From positions 1 to 64,000 of the forward strand of contig JAPPGK010000112.1 of assembly GCA_028821405.1 (NCBI GenBank): 64,000 bases of DNA, written 5' to 3'. Source of the DNA: Gammaproteobacteria bacterium. GTDB lineage: Bacteria > Pseudomonadota > Gammaproteobacteria > Pseudomonadales > Azotimanducaceae. The notes beneath the pieces were generated by a model. It had not been told where the DNA came from. It worked only from the letters and a program-made list of their open reading frames with translations, and ran no database searches. Numbering within the stretch: position 1 is the first letter of the stretch; each line of letters opens with the position of its first letter. Shown in pieces: positions 26,804 to 34,966 of the stretch. The position numbers and the translations under genes are program-made.

Positions 26804-27604
26804 ATGAGCATCGAACACGGTGCATCCGGTCGCCGCTCGATCCAGGTAGAAGCCGCAGTCCCCGGCACGCCCGAGGAAGTTTGGGAAGCCATCGCCACGG
26901 GCCCCGGCATCGGTTCCTGGTTCTACCGGACCGAGCTCGAGGAACGCGTCGGTGGCGTGCTCAAGTACCACACCGGTTCCGAGATGATCCACGTTCCGGC
27001 GACAGTGACGGTCTGGGATCCACCCCGGCGTTTCCGTCACAAGGGAAAGGACTGCGGACTGGAGGGGCCACCAACCGCTACTGAGTGGACCATCGAGCCA
27101 CGCTCACGAGGCCGCTGCCTGGTGCGCGTGGTGCACAGCCTCTTCGCGAACACCGACGAATGGGACAACTACCTCGAACGCTTCGAGGACGGGTGGCCTC
27201 AGGCGCTCGCCATACTACGGCTCTACCTCACCCATTTCCGCGGTCAGCGTGCCACCATCGCACGGGCCTCCGGAAACCACCCCGGCTCAGTCCGCGACGC
27301 CTGGCAGGTCCTGCTCGGGAAACTCGATGCCGTCGGACTTGCTCCCGGCGACCGCTGGGCCCTTCCCGAAGGCGGGGACGCGGGCCTCGGGGGCGTCCTC
27401 GACGAAATCCGGCCCGAGGGCCGCCAACCCTACCTTCTCCTGCGGCTCGACGAACCGGCTCCGGGCATTGCGGCAGCTTCGGCCTACCCGGTGTCGGCGC
27501 GGGCGGCCGTAATGCTCAACCTTTACCTCTACGGCGACGAGGGTGCGAGGGCCGCTGGCGCCGAAGTGGCTTGGCAGGCGTGGGTCAACGCGTGCTTTGC
27601 GTAG
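26804..27604 (+). CDS. SRPBCC/AHSA1 (START-like) domain protein
   Basis: A 266-residue protein with an N-terminal SRPBCC fold: SIQVEAAVPGTPEEVWEAIA, then GPGIGSWFYRTELEER and VVHSLFANTDEWDNYLERF, typical of AHSA1-type proteins. The second half (about residues 155-266) also resembles a shortened START-like domain (DAWQVLLGKLDAVGL, PYLLLRLDEPAPG). Such proteins bind small hydrophobic ligands; no catalytic role can be assigned. I start at 26804 because GGAGG stands at 26795-26799, five bases upstream; an upstream ATG at 26768 would overlap the divergent larA start. Confidence 0.85.
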   Translation: MSIEHGASGRRSIQVEAAVPGTPEEVWEAIATGPGIGSWFYRTELEERVGGVLKYHTGSEMIHVPATVTVWDPPRRFRHKGKDCGLEGPPTATEWTIEPRSRGRCLVRVVHSLFANTDEWDNYLERFEDGWPQALAILRLYLTHFRGQRATIARASGNHPGSVRDAWQVLLGKLDAVGLAPGDRWALPEGGDAGLGGVLDEIRPEGRQPYLLLRLDEPAPGIAAASAYPVSARAAVMLNLYLYGDEGARAAGAEVAWQAWVNACFA

Positions 27605-27649
27605 TGGTGACAGAAATCTAGACAGTGCGCTCGCAGCGTGCGACGATTA

Positions 27650-27666
27650 GTCTGACTTAGTCAGAC
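27650..27666. promoter_or_regulatory. Palindromic operator of the toxin-antitoxin pair
   Basis: The inverted repeat GTCTGAC-TTA-GTCAGAC has perfect 7-base arms and ends 12 bases before the antitoxin ATG. Type II antitoxins of the Phd/YefM class repress their own promoter through such palindromes, so this is the likely autoregulatory site. Confidence 0.7.
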
Positions 27667-27678
27667 CAAAAGTGTGTT

Positions 27679-27921
27679 ATGGAGTCCACGCTCACCCTAA
27701 GCGATGCGAAGGCACGGTTCTCCGAGATCGTCGAGCGCGCCGTCAACGGGGACGAGTTCATCGTCACTCGCATGGGCAAGCCCGTCGTGCGGATCAGCCG
27801 CATCGGCAGGTCCGCATCGACACGCAAGCTTGGCGACCTCGCCGGGCAAATCCGCATGAGCGACGACTTCGACGAGTGGCCGGAGGATTTGCAGTCCGTG
27901 TTGGGCATCTCCGATCCATGA
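27679..27921 (+). CDS. Phd/YefM-type antitoxin (VapB role)
   Basis: An 80-residue type II antitoxin: TLTLSDAKARFSEIVERA opens the Phd fold, with the usual EFIVTRMGKPVVRISRI beta segment, and the acidic tail (MSDDFDEWPEDL) is the kind that wraps the toxin. It neutralises the PIN-domain toxin encoded next and should bind the palindrome just upstream. The stop overlaps the toxin start by four bases (ATGA), giving coupled translation. Phd-type antitoxins are commonly paired with PIN toxins of this subgroup. Confidence 0.92.
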   Translation: MESTLTLSDAKARFSEIVERAVNGDEFIVTRMGKPVVRISRIGRSASTRKLGDLAGQIRMSDDFDEWPEDLQSVLGISDP

Positions 27922-28292
27922 GATACCTGCTGGACACCCACGTCCTGCTTTGGTCGCGCGCGTCGCCGGAACGGCTCTCGGCGGAGGTCGTCGCCTTGCT
28001 GCAGTCCACCGACAACACGCTCTACGTCAGCATGGCCACGCTGTGGGAATGCGCCATCAAGGTGTGCATCGGCAAGCTCGCGGTACCCGAAGGTTTCTTT
28101 CGGATCGTCGCCAACGACTACGAGATACTCGACATCGAACTCGCGCACCTGGAGGCGACCTTGCAGCTGCCGCCGCTCCATCGCGACCCCTTCGACCGAC
28201 TGTTGGTGGCACAGGCGCGACTCGGCGGACTGACGCTCGTCACCCGGAACCGCAACGTCATGCGCTACCAAGTCCCTGTCGTGGCGGCGTGA
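27918..28292 (+). CDS. vapC-like: VapC-type PIN-domain toxin
   Basis: A 124-residue PIN-domain ribonuclease toxin, starting at the ATG overlapping the antitoxin stop. Acidic active-site residues are D6 (MRYLLDTHVLLW), E44 (WECAIK) and the D90/D93 pair (HRDPFDR). The fourth position, usually Asp in a TRD motif, is Asn here (TRN, N111), which could lower activity or be tolerated. Targets of VapC toxins are usually tRNA or rRNA; this one is unknown. It is not related in frame or strand to the orphan antitoxin upstream of recC. Confidence 0.92.
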   Translation: MRYLLDTHVLLWSRASPERLSAEVVALLQSTDNTLYVSMATLWECAIKVCIGKLAVPEGFFRIVANDYEILDIELAHLEATLQLPPLHRDPFDRLLVAQARLGGLTLVTRNRNVMRYQVPVVAA

Positions 28293-28402
28293 TCTCCGTC
28301 ATCCACGGCGCCACAGGGTGGGACGCCCGATCCGGCGATCAAGCGGCTAACCCATCCGGCAGTACTTGCAGGCACACCGTTACCGGCCTAACGTCCAACT
28401 GC

Positions 28403-28960
28403 ATGATCCGATTGCGCACAGCCGTATCGACCGCGTTTGCGACGGCAACAGTGTTTTTGCTGGTCCAAGCTGCTTCGGCGGCACAGGCACCGCAAGAGCG
28501 CCTGGAGGCCGAAGATCGCTGGGCCAAGACGTTGCGAATCGTGCGTGAGACCTTCCCGGACGTTCCCCAGCTATCGACCGAACGGCTCGCACAAACGCTC
28601 GAAGCCGATGCCGATGTAGTCCTTCTCGACGCCCGGTCGAAAGAGGAGTTCGAGACCAGCCACCTGCAAGGCGCAGTCCGCGCAACCAGCATTCCCTCGG
28701 CCAGAGAAGCGCTCAAGGAGCACGGTGAAGAATCCGTGGTGGTCGTGTATTGCTCGGTCGGGTACCGTTCCTCCCGTCTCGCCCAAAAGTTGCGCGCGAC
28801 CGGCGTCGAGAATGTCTTCAACCTCGAAGGGTCGCTGTTCAAGTGGGCCAACGAGGGCCGGCCCGTGTACCGGGCGTCGGAGCAGGTTCGGACGGTGCAC
28901 CCTTTCGACGAGGACTGGGGCGATTTGCTGGACAGAGCGCTCTGGTCGAATCCCCCGTAA
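28403..28960 (+). CDS. Secreted rhodanese-domain protein
   Basis: A 185-residue protein with a signal peptide (TAFATATVFLLVQAASAAQA) and one rhodanese domain. The domain shows VVLLDARSKEEFETSHLQGA, the active-site loop YCSVGYRSS with catalytic C117, and the NVFNLEGSLFKWANEGRP end. Periplasmic single-domain rhodaneses transfer sulfane sulfur or act in redox and sulfur homeostasis; the acceptor is not known. The ATG at 28403 is chosen because it gives a clean signal peptide. It lies 110 bases after the toxin gene and 43 before the AddB-like gene, and no functional link to either is obvious. Confidence 0.88.
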   Translation: MIRLRTAVSTAFATATVFLLVQAASAAQAPQERLEAEDRWAKTLRIVRETFPDVPQLSTERLAQTLEADADVVLLDARSKEEFETSHLQGAVRATSIPSAREALKEHGEESVVVVYCSVGYRSSRLAQKLRATGVENVFNLEGSLFKWANEGRPVYRASEQVRTVHPFDEDWGDLLDRALWSNPP

Positions 28961-29003
28961 GGACAAGCAAAATCCGAGTGTCCCACTCCGATACCATGGT
29001 CCC

Positions 29004-31604
29004 ATGCGCGTTCGATTCGGTCTGCACCGGGATGCATTGGAACCGTCCCACCCTCGTACGTCAGTCGGCGAAATCACGGCGGGTCCGCAAGGCTTGCTCG
29101 GTCTCCTCGAGAGCGACCTTGGCGTACCGCCCGTCGCGGCACATCCATCGGAGGCAATCGCCGCCTACCGCGATTGCCTAGGCGAGTGCGACGATTGGGT
29201 GCGGTTCTACCACCGGTCCTTCGACGTCGATCCGGTGGGCGTTGCACGGACGTTGAACGACTGGCGGCAGCAGTGGTACCTGCACGGATGGGACGGGCGC
29301 CTTCCCGACGCTGCCGGGCGTCTAGGCGACATGGCGGCGGTGGAGTCCTTGGCCATCGAGCGCGTGCCGCCCGGCCTGGGCCAACGACTGCGCACCGTCC
29401 TTGCCCTGTTGGACAAACGACGTACGCAAATCCGGCAGGTCGACCTTCTCGATGCTGCCGAAGACCTGCCGCCCCTGTGGCGGCGTGTGTTTGAACGCTT
29501 CGACTGTTCCACGACCCCGGCAAGCACGGGATGCGCACCCGGGGATTCGGATCTCGGCAAGCTGCAAGCGCTCTTGACCCGCAACCTGGCAAGACCGCTC
29601 GACGGCGACGGCACCTTGGTGGTCGTCCGGGCGTTTTCGCGGGACGTGACCGCCCAGGCGACGGCGGAGATGCTCCGCCAACTCGACGATCCCTCGCGTG
29701 CTGCCGTCGTGGCGAGCCGCGACGCGATCATTCTCGACAACGCGATGGAACGGGTCGGCCTCCCTCGGGCCGGATTCCAGCACTATTCGCCGTTTCGCGC
29801 TGCGAACCAGGTGCTGAAGCTCGCCTTCGCGTTGATCTGGCAGCCGTTGGATCCACACCGCCTGCTGCAATTCCTGATTCATCCGGTCAATCCGCTACCG
29901 TGGCGCGTTCGAGGGCGACTGGCGGGAGCGGTGGCGGCGCAACCGGGCATTGGCGGCCCGGCGTGGCAGGAAGCCATGGCCAGGATCGACGACGATCAAA
30001 CGGATGGCGTCGAATTCTGGACCACGCCCAAACGGTACGACGCGAGCCAAGGGGCACCCGTCGAGGTTCTGCACGAGCGGGCCTCGCGCGTCGTGGCGTG
30101 GTTGGCGAGGCGACTGGCGACAACCGAAGACGGCGAGGAGAGCGCCGTGTTCAGCGCCGCCTATTCCCAAGCCGCGGCGTTGGCGTCCACGCTGAAACGG
30201 CATGCGGATGGTGGTCGGCAGCGGATCAGCAAGATCGAGCTGGACTCGCTCATCGACGAGGCGAACCGTCCGACCCCGGACGCTTCCGTCCTTGCCGAGG
30301 CCGGCCACGTGCCCGTCACAGGCCACCCCGGCAATGTGACCGAGGCGACGGACGATGTCTTCTGGTGGGATCTGGCACCACAACGCCCCGACCTGACGTC
30401 GCCGTGGTCGAAGGAAGAGCGCGACGCCCTGGCGGTGGCTGGCGTCAACCTGCCGACCGCGGAGAACCAACTGGCCGCCGACAAGCGAGCCTGGCTTCGC
30501 CCGGTGCTCAACTGCCGCAAGCGCCTTGTTCTCGTTGTGCACGAGGACGACGAAGGACGGCACCCGCTGTGGGGGCGAATCCGGGAACAGATTCGCGGTG
30601 GCTGGGTGGATTTGCCACTGGACGAGATCCTCTTGAGGGGGAAAGAGACTCGGCTAGACCCGGTGGCCATTCCGGCACCGCCGCTTGAACGGAAACCGCT
30701 GCCAGTTCCCGGGCGTTGGTGGCGCATCGACCAACCCCTGCCCGTCCGCGACAGCGAGTCCTATACGAGCCTCAACAAGATCTACTACTACCCGCATGAG
30801 TGGGTACTCACTTACGCCGCGAAATTGCGCAGCGGAGGTATCAACGAAGTCGCCGATGGCGCCATGCTGAAAGGTAGCCTGGCGCATCGGCTGTTCGAGC
30901 GGTTCTTTACAGAACACGGCGACTGGCCATCACTCCAGGATTCCGAGATCCAGCGTTGGCTGGAGCTGACAATCCAAGACCTGATCGAGAAGGAAGGCGC
31001 CGTGCTCCTCGAGAACGGTCGCGGCGTCGACCGCCAACAAGTCATCACGACCTTGGAACACGCCCTGGTGCGCCTCCTCGGCCACTTCCGGACCGCGGAC
31101 GTCCAAACGGTCAAGTCGGAGCAAGCGGTGCAACGGCCCTTCCCGGGGGGTGTGCTGTACGGCGAAGCCGACCTCGTGGTCGTCGGTCCGGAGGGCAACG
31201 AGGCTGTGCTCGATGCCAAGTGGGGCAGCGAGAAGTACCGCCAAGAAGAAATCGAGGCCGGACGCCATCTGCAGCTCGCCGTGTACGGCTACGCGTTGGG
31301 CGAGAGAGCCTGGCCATCCACCGGCTACTACATCGTCACCACGGGCAACGTCGTGGCACCCGACGCCCGTTTCTTCCCCAAGGCGCTCGCCGCGGGAGGC
31401 GAGCCCGTCGAGGCCGTCTGGGGCAAGAGCCTGGTTACCCGCAACTGGCGACTCGAACAGTTCGCGCGCGGCGAGATCGAAGTCAACGCCGACGCCGAAC
31501 CGGATGCTGCCTCCGAGCCGCCGGAGGGGGCCTTGGAGTCCCGCATCGAGCCCGACCGCTTCGACGAGTTCCGCTGGCTCACCGGCGTGGCGCCGTTTCG
31601 ATGA
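29004..31604 (+). CDS. AddB-like PD-(D/E)XK nuclease subunit
   Basis: An 866-residue protein with an AddB-like plan: an N-terminal and middle region resembling an inactive helicase (KLQALLTRNLARPL, LVVVRAFSRDVTAQATAEML, PRAGFQHYSPFRAANQVLKL) and a C-terminal RecB-family nuclease (about residues 590-800). The nuclease motif GEADLVVVGPEGNEAVLDAK and the later HLQLAVYGYAL helix are intact. The Cys that usually starts the AddB iron-sulfur motif is Tyr (YYYPHEWVLTY), and no C-terminal Cys cluster is present, so the Fe-S pin seems absent. The frame extends further upstream, but the ATG at 29004 begins the protein-like sequence. The stop overlaps the helicase start (ATGA), so the two form one complex-coding unit. 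Confidence 0.85.
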   Translation: MRVRFGLHRDALEPSHPRTSVGEITAGPQGLLGLLESDLGVPPVAAHPSEAIAAYRDCLGECDDWVRFYHRSFDVDPVGVARTLNDWRQQWYLHGWDGRLPDAAGRLGDMAAVESLAIERVPPGLGQRLRTVLALLDKRRTQIRQVDLLDAAEDLPPLWRRVFERFDCSTTPASTGCAPGDSDLGKLQALLTRNLARPLDGDGTLVVVRAFSRDVTAQATAEMLRQLDDPSRAAVVASRDAIILDNAMERVGLPRAGFQHYSPFRAANQVLKLAFALIWQPLDPHRLLQFLIHPVNPLPWRVRGRLAGAVAAQPGIGGPAWQEAMARIDDDQTDGVEFWTTPKRYDASQGAPVEVLHERASRVVAWLARRLATTEDGEESAVFSAAYSQAAALASTLKRHADGGRQRISKIELDSLIDEANRPTPDASVLAEAGHVPVTGHPGNVTEATDDVFWWDLAPQRPDLTSPWSKEERDALAVAGVNLPTAENQLAADKRAWLRPVLNCRKRLVLVVHEDDEGRHPLWGRIREQIRGGWVDLPLDEILLRGKETRLDPVAIPAPPLERKPLPVPGRWWRIDQPLPVRDSESYTSLNKIYYYPHEWVLTYAAKLRSGGINEVADGAMLKGSLAHRLFERFFTEHGDWPSLQDSEIQRWLELTIQDLIEKEGAVLLENGRGVDRQQVITTLEHALVRLLGHFRTADVQTVKSEQAVQRPFPGGVLYGEADLVVVGPEGNEAVLDAKWGSEKYRQEEIEAGRHLQLAVYGYALGERAWPSTGYYIVTTGNVVAPDARFFPKALAAGGEPVEAVWGKSLVTRNWRLEQFARGEIEVNADAEPDAASEPPEGALESRIEPDRFDEFRWLTGVAPFR

Positions 31605-34600
31605 CGGTCAAATCCGCGGCGGGGCGTTTCGACCACGTCACGTTCATCAGCGCCGGCGCCGGCAGCGGCAAGACCTACCGGCTGATCGACGAACTCGAGA
31701 AGGCCATCGTCGAGGATGCCGTTCCCCCGGCGGGCATTCTCGCCACGACCTTCACCGTCAAGGCCGCGACCGAACTGCGCGAACGGGTCCGGGACCGCCT
31801 GCTCGCCCATGGTCGCCTGGATCTCGCCGAACGCACCGCGGAATCGCTGATCGGCACCGTACACGGCGTCTGCGAACGCCTCCTCAAACGCTTCGCGTTC
31901 GAACTCGGCCTGTCGCCGCAATCGAACGTCATGAGCATCGAAGACGGTGCTCGATTCTTCAACCAGGCGCTCGACCGCGTCCTGCCCATCGACCGGGTCC
32001 GCGAGATGAACGCCTACGCCCGCCGCCTCGGACTGGTCGACCGCGGCTTGCCCAACTGGCAGGGCGTCGTGAAGTCCATCGCCGACAAGGCGCGCGAGAA
32101 CAACCTAAGCGAGGACGAACTCCGTGCCATGGGCAAACACAACGCCGACGACCTGCTGGCGTTCTTCCCCGCTCCGTGCAACGAAGACCCCACACAAGCG
32201 CTTACCGACATCGTGTCAGAGACGATTCGCGAGTTACCCCAAGGCAGCTATAAGGGCATCGACAAGTACCGAGCTCTGCTCGAGGACCAGGCAGCCGACT
32301 TGGCCGAACCCGACTGCCCATGGTCCGTCTGGATGAGACTCGCCGGGACGTCGGCGTTGAAGTCCATCGCCGACGAAGTGGGCCGCGTCCAATCCGCAGC
32401 GGCCAAATACGCGAGCCACCCGGCGTTCCATCGAGACCTGCGTGGCTACACGCAAGGCTTGTTCGAAATCGCCGCGGACACCTTGGAACGATTCCAAGCC
32501 GCCAAGCGGGAACGCGGTCTGATCGACTTCAACGACATGGAGCAGCTCATGCTGCAGGCCTTGGACGAGGAGGCCGTGCGAACGCGCCTCGCCGGGGAGA
32601 TCGAGCTGCTCTTGGTGGACGAGTTCCAAGACACCAATCCCATGCAACTGGCGCTGTTCCTGAAGTTCGCCGCACTCGCCGACAAGGCCATCTTCGTCGG
32701 CGACGTCAAGCAGGCCATCTACGAGTTTCGAGGCTGCGATCCCACGCTCGTGTTCGACACCCTGGACGGCCTGACCGCAGGCGATGCCCAGAGGCACACC
32801 TTGAAGTCCAGCTGGCGGTCGCGCCCGGCGCTGGTGAGCTACGTCAACGAGCTGTTCGCGTCGGCTTTCGAGCATGACATTCCCCGCGACCTCGTCGTTC
32901 TCGACCACGAGCGGGAGGAGATCGACGTGCCGGCGGTGTCCGCATGGATCGTCGAGGGCAATGCCGAACAGCGGGCGCTGGCCGTCGCCGAGGGCGTTGC
33001 CCGTTTGATTGCCGAGCAGGGTCCCGTATTCGATTCCGAAGCCAAGCGCCTCCGACCGATCTCCTACGGCGATGTCGCTGTCCTTGCCCGCACCAACGTC
33101 GCCGTCGAGCGGATCGCCCGGTCGCTCCGCCAGAGGCGCCTGCCCATGAAGATGACGCTGACCGGGCTGCTCGAGACCCCCGAGGTCTCGCTGGCCAAGA
33201 GCTGCCTGCGACGCTTGGCGGACCGGGCGGATACGCTGGCAACCGCCGAGATCATGGCGCTGGCGGACTGCGTCGAGCCCGAGGAATGGCTCACCGACCG
33301 GTTGCGCTGGCTCGACGGCGACAACGATGCCATGGCGTGGGGGGAAGCGGACCATCCGATCATCCGTCGACTGTTCGAGATGCGCGCCGAGAGCGCCTTG
33401 CGTTCGCCGGTGGAGATCGTCGCCAGGGTCTTGAACGAGGTCGACATCCGCCGCATCGCCGCCGCCTGGGGTCCGGACGAGATCCGCGCCGCCCAGCGCC
33501 AGCGGAACCTCGACGCCTTCCTGGATCTCGCCGTCGAGTACGAAAAGCACGCCGCTTCCCACCGCGAACCCGGCACGCTCACCGGGTTCCTGTTCTGGCT
33601 GGAACATCCGAACTCGCCGGATCTCGACCTGCAGCCCGTGGTGACCACCGGCGATGCCGTTCACGTGCTCACCTACCACCGCGCCAAGGGACTCGAGTGG
33701 CCCGTGGTGGTGTGTACCGACTTCGATTACCAGGAACGTTCGCGAACCTACGACGTGCGCGTGGAACTCGCCGGCGACTTCGACATCGACGACCCGCTCG
33801 CCAACCGCGCCATCCGGTATTGGCCGGACATCTTCGGCCGCCGGCGGAACGGTGTGCCCGCGCGCCAGGCGATGGAAGAGTCCCCGGAAGGCCGGCGATG
33901 CCGGGACAAGAGCGAAGCCGAGCAGCGGCGCCTAGCCTATGTCGGCATGACGCGCGCCCGGGACTGCCTTGCCATCGCGGTGCCGCCGAGGTTCCCGCGC
34001 GACGCGTGGTTCCACAGTTTCCGTACCGACTTCACGATCCCGACTGCGGACTCGCTCCGCTTGCCGAACGGCGAAACGACCCCCAGCCGCGCCGAGGTCA
34101 TGGCAGTCGGAACGACCGAACCCGATCCGCTGCCCTATTCGCCGCGCTGGTTCGAGCGGCGAGAGCGCGTCGACTACCCGCCGAAGTACGTTCAGCCCTC
34201 CTCCGTCGAACCCGTGGATGGCGCGTCGGTCGGCGAGATCATCGAGATCGGCGAACGCGTCTCGCTGAAGGGCAACGCCATGGCAGATGTGGGCAACGGC
34301 CTGCATGCCGTCATCGCCGCGGAACTGGTCAACCCATTGCCGGATGCCAAGGCCCTCGAGCGCGCCGAAGAATTGCTCGCCGGACATCGTGCCGCCGAGC
34401 ATCTCGACGCCAAGGACGCCATCGCCGTCGCACGGCGTTTCGCGCGTTGTCTCGAGGAACGGTTCCAAGTGACAAGCGTTCACGTCGAGGTGCCGATCCT
34501 CCACGCCCTCGACGACGGGCGGGTTGTCCGCGGATTCGTGGACGTGCTGGCCCAAACGGAGAAGGGGTGGCTGGTCATCGACCACAAGTCATCGCCGCAG

Positions 34601-34750
34601 CCGCCTGCCAAGTGGCCGGAAGAGGCGGCCAAGTATTCGGGGCAGTTGGCTGCCTATCGAGCGGCGCTCGTCGCGTCGGGCCGGGTCGTGACCGCGTGCC
34701 TCTTACATTTCGCCGTCACGGGCGGCGTGGTCGAGGTGTGCGTTGTGTAG
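31601..34750 (+). CDS. AddA-like UvrD-type helicase-nuclease
   Basis: A 1049-residue SF1A helicase with a C-terminal RecB-family nuclease. SAGAGSGKT (17-25) is Walker A, LLVDEFQDTNPMQLALF motif II, VGDVKQAIYEFRGCDP motif III, LTYHRAKGLEWPVVV motif V and LAYVGMTRARDCLAI motif VI. The nuclease shows GFVDVLAQTEKGWLVIDHKS and YSGQLAAYRAAL. It is shorter than Firmicutes AddA (about 1230). With the overlapping AddB-like gene it should form a double-strand-break resection or defence nuclease. The window also encodes RecBCD, so this is a second such machine; a specialised or antiviral role is possible but not shown. Confidence 0.9.
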   Translation: MTVKSAAGRFDHVTFISAGAGSGKTYRLIDELEKAIVEDAVPPAGILATTFTVKAATELRERVRDRLLAHGRLDLAERTAESLIGTVHGVCERLLKRFAFELGLSPQSNVMSIEDGARFFNQALDRVLPIDRVREMNAYARRLGLVDRGLPNWQGVVKSIADKARENNLSEDELRAMGKHNADDLLAFFPAPCNEDPTQALTDIVSETIRELPQGSYKGIDKYRALLEDQAADLAEPDCPWSVWMRLAGTSALKSIADEVGRVQSAAAKYASHPAFHRDLRGYTQGLFEIAADTLERFQAAKRERGLIDFNDMEQLMLQALDEEAVRTRLAGEIELLLVDEFQDTNPMQLALFLKFAALADKAIFVGDVKQAIYEFRGCDPTLVFDTLDGLTAGDAQRHTLKSSWRSRPALVSYVNELFASAFEHDIPRDLVVLDHEREEIDVPAVSAWIVEGNAEQRALAVAEGVARLIAEQGPVFDSEAKRLRPISYGDVAVLARTNVAVERIARSLRQRRLPMKMTLTGLLETPEVSLAKSCLRRLADRADTLATAEIMALADCVEPEEWLTDRLRWLDGDNDAMAWGEADHPIIRRLFEMRAESALRSPVEIVARVLNEVDIRRIAAAWGPDEIRAAQRQRNLDAFLDLAVEYEKHAASHREPGTLTGFLFWLEHPNSPDLDLQPVVTTGDAVHVLTYHRAKGLEWPVVVCTDFDYQERSRTYDVRVELAGDFDIDDPLANRAIRYWPDIFGRRRNGVPARQAMEESPEGRRCRDKSEAEQRRLAYVGMTRARDCLAIAVPPRFPRDAWFHSFRTDFTIPTADSLRLPNGETTPSRAEVMAVGTTEPDPLPYSPRWFERRERVDYPPKYVQPSSVEPVDGASVGEIIEIGERVSLKGNAMADVGNGLHAVIAAELVNPLPDAKALERAEELLAGHRAAEHLDAKDAIAVARRFARCLEERFQVTSVHVEVPILHALDDGRVVRGFVDVLAQTEKGWLVIDHKSSPQPPAKWPEEAAKYSGQLAAYRAALVASGRVVTACLLHFAVTGGVVEVCVV

Positions 34751-34966
34751 TCAGTCGCTTGCATCCCTACAACCGACCGGGTGTCTAACTCGCATTGGGT
34801 GCACCAAATGTATAGTACGGTTGTCATCTGGTCAGACGAGACAGGATAGACCGTCCCCTTGGGGTGGCCGAGCGTTCTAGCGTTTGTTCTAGCGTTCTAG
34901 CCGCACCGGCGCGTAGACCTGTTGGGTGTACGATAGACGGTTTGTCCGAAGCGTTGCTTGTCTTCC
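34751..34966. other. Intergenic region with TTCTAGCG triplet repeat
   Basis: No gene is seen. Three copies of TTCTAGC(G/C) stand at 34875-34882, 34887-34894 and 34895-34902, about 65-90 bases before the MATE start. A possible -10 (TATAGT) lies near 34811. The repeats may be binding sites for a regulator of the exporter. Confidence 0.4.

Noticed and set aside
30956-31600. Upstream extension of the AddA-like helicase frame
   Set aside because: It overlaps the AddB-like gene in another frame, with Arg/Pro-rich shadow composition; the ATG at 31601 overlapping the stop is clearly the start.
34751-34966. Possible tRNA or riboswitch in the leader of the MATE gene
   Set aside because: No cloverleaf or known aptamer core could be found; only short direct repeats are present.
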